A stretch of 5,910 nucleotides of DNA from Planctomycetaceae bacterium (GTDB lineage: Bacteria; Planctomycetota; Planctomycetia; Planctomycetales; Planctomycetaceae), in the NCBI GenBank assembly GCA_003503535.1, contig DOCI01000150.1:1-5910 (forward strand). Direction: 5' to 3'. Positions 4,348 through 5,910 of this stretch are shown piece by piece. Each line of letters opens with the position of its first letter. Positions within the stretch are counted from its first letter, which is position 1. The position numbers were made by a program, and so were the translations under genes. The notes beneath the pieces are model-generated. The model did not search any database. It was given only the letters and a program-made list of their open reading frames with translations, and was not told the DNA's origin.

Positions 4348-5910
4348 ATGATGATGCGACACGGGCTTGGACTGTTTCTTTTTGTCTGCCTCATTTTCAG
4401 CAGTGGCTTATCTGGTAATTTTTCTCAGATTATCGCAGAGGAGAATAAAAACTCCCGACCGAATCTGTTGATCATTCAAACGGACGAACATCACTATGGC
4501 ACCCTGGGATGCTACGGCAGCACGATGTTTGCGGGGGAAGGCTCGCTAACTCCAAATCTGGATCGCATTGCTGCTGAGGGGGCGATTGCCACCAGTTTTT
4601 ATGCAACCACTCCTGTCTGCTCCCCTTCCCGTTCGAGTCTGATGTCGGGACGTTATCCCCAGTCAACTCCTGTGGAGCAGAACGACATTGCCATGAGTGG
4701 GCAAATTACAACATTTGCCGATGTCCTCAAGAACGCAGGTTATTCAACAGGCTATTCTGGCAAATGGCATCTGGATGGAAATGGCAAACCCGACTGGGCC
4801 CCGACTCGCAATTTCGGCTGGAGCGATAACCGCTACATGTTCAATCGGGGACACTGGAAAAAACTAGTACTTGAAGAAGATGGTCCAGCTGTCGGCTCGA
4901 AGGATAATCGGGGACGAGAGAATTACAATCTTGATGGAGCCGACGAAAAAACCTTCACTACCGACTGGCTGATCGATCGCACGCTCGAGTTCATCGACGA
5001 AAATGCCGACGAGTCTTTCTGCTATATGGTCAGCCTGCCAGATCCCCATGGACCGAATTCCGTTCGTGCGCCTTACGACACGATGTACTCGGAGAAAGAT
5101 GTCGTCATTCCGGAATCTCTCAAAAAGAATCGAAGTCAGATTCCGATGTGGGGCCAGCCGGAGCGGAATGTGAACGAATACAACCTGAAAAAAATCATGC
5201 CGGAATATTTCGGGATGGTAAAGTGTATCGACGATAATATCGGACGATTGCTCCAACGGCTGGAAGAGAAAAAACTGCTCGACAACACGATCGTAATTTT
5301 CACTTCCGACCACGGAGATCTCTGCGGCGAGCATGGGAAATTGAATAAGGGTAATCCTTACGAGGGTTCTGCCCGAGTGCCGTTTTTGATTCGATATCCG
5401 TCAGCAATTCCAGCCGGGACCAAAGTCGATGTTGCTCTTTCGTGCGTCGATTTCTTTCCGACGATTCTCAAGTTGATGAATGTCGAAGCTACTGTTGAAA
5501 CCGCTGGTCGTGATGCCTCGGAATGGTTGCAGGGGAACAAGCCAAGGGATTGGGACGATGTCGCCTTTCTTCGCAGCACCAAATCGAATCCACTGTGGCT
5601 CTGTGCGGTGAGCGATCAACATAAGCTGGTCTACTCATCATATGATCGTCCCTGGCTTTTCGATTTGTCAGAGGATCCGAATGAACTCAATAATCGTTTT
5701 AATGATCCCGCTTATGCGAAAATCAAAGTGCAATTGTCCAAGGCTTTGAAAAATTACGGCGAGACTTACGATGACTCTTACCTCAACAATTCACGAATTC
5801 GCTATTACCTGTTGCAAAATTCGAAGTCCCCGGAAATCGCCCGGCTCGAATTTCGACTCGGTGAAAAAGAAGCAGGGCCGAATCTAATCGCCAAAGCATT
5901 ACCAAATTTA
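4348..5910 (+). CDS. Secreted formylglycine-dependent sulfatase (partial, 521 residues visible)
   Basis: Sulfatases of this type hydrolyse sulfate esters, usually on polysaccharides. An N-terminal signal peptide (R4, hydrophobic 7-22, likely cleavage before about E31) sends it out of the cytoplasm. C91 in CSPSR (91-95) is the cysteine that a maturation enzyme converts to formylglycine. The second family signature is GYSTGYSGKWHL at 131-142. Likely metal ligands and active-site residues are D46 (TDEHH, with Glu where many relatives have a second Asp), K139, H141, H234 (PDPHGP), D321 and H322 (TSDHGD). The NKGNPYEGSARVP segment at 333-345 and the C-terminal LFDLSEDPNELNN (437-449) are also typical. 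No stop occurs before the window edge, so the C-terminus is missing, though little may be lacking. The substrate is unknown. The gene follows the glycosyltransferase by 65 bp; no terminator or promoter was recognised between them. Confidence 0.96.
   Translation, partial: MMMRHGLGLFLFVCLIFSSGLSGNFSQIIAEENKNSRPNLLIIQTDEHHYGTLGCYGSTMFAGEGSLTPNLDRIAAEGAIATSFYATTPVCSPSRSSLMSGRYPQSTPVEQNDIAMSGQITTFADVLKNAGYSTGYSGKWHLDGNGKPDWAPTRNFGWSDNRYMFNRGHWKKLVLEEDGPAVGSKDNRGRENYNLDGADEKTFTTDWLIDRTLEFIDENADESFCYMVSLPDPHGPNSVRAPYDTMYSEKDVVIPESLKKNRSQIPMWGQPERNVNEYNLKKIMPEYFGMVKCIDDNIGRLLQRLEEKKLLDNTIVIFTSDHGDLCGEHGKLNKGNPYEGSARVPFLIRYPSAIPAGTKVDVALSCVDFFPTILKLMNVEATVETAGRDASEWLQGNKPRDWDDVAFLRSTKSNPLWLCAVSDQHKLVYSSYDRPWLFDLSEDPNELNNRFNDPAYAKIKVQLSKALKNYGETYDDSYLNNSRIRYYLLQNSKSPEIARLEFRLGEKEAGPNLIAKALPNL

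Overview
The window most likely comes from a planctomycete (Planctomycetota) or a close relative. The reasons are the mixture of genes (a secreted formylglycine sulfatase, a polysaccharide-type glycosyltransferase, two small lineage-type hypothetical proteins), the scarcity of clear Shine-Dalgarno sites, and moderate base composition. This placement is inference from gene content; there is no rRNA or marker comparison behind it.

Layout. Left part, minus strand: the 5' two-thirds or so of a split pair made of a small one-helix membrane protein (868-1185) followed by clpX (599 to beyond position 1). Between them lies a 268-bp gap that holds an exact sigma-54 type -24/-12 promoter (801-818) pointing at clpX and an 8-bp inverted repeat (620-640) just ahead of the clpX ribosome binding site. 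Middle, 1186-1618: a gene-free divergent region dominated by a composite repeat. An outward copy of a 'CACGGAT' repeat (1367-1404), a perfect 25-bp-arm palindrome (1415-1474) and an inverted copy of the first repeat (1478-1506) together make one foldback unit. A third copy (2180-2213) lies on the other side of a 160-residue hypothetical gene (1619-2101), so this gene is bracketed by repeats.

Right part, plus strand: a class I SAM-dependent methyltransferase (2264-3094), a GT4-family glycosyltransferase (3122-4282) only 27 bp behind it, and, 65 bp further on, a secreted sulfatase (4348 to beyond 5910). Methyltransferase plus glycosyltransferase look like a two-gene unit for building or decorating a glycan or other envelope molecule; the sulfatase would act outside the cytoplasm on sulfated glycans, and its functional link to the other two is unproven.

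The parts most worth a second look are the sigma-54 signal in front of clpX, a gene not usually assigned to that sigma factor, and the repeat architecture around the hypothetical gene. No tRNA, rRNA, CRISPR array, transposase or integrase gene was found.
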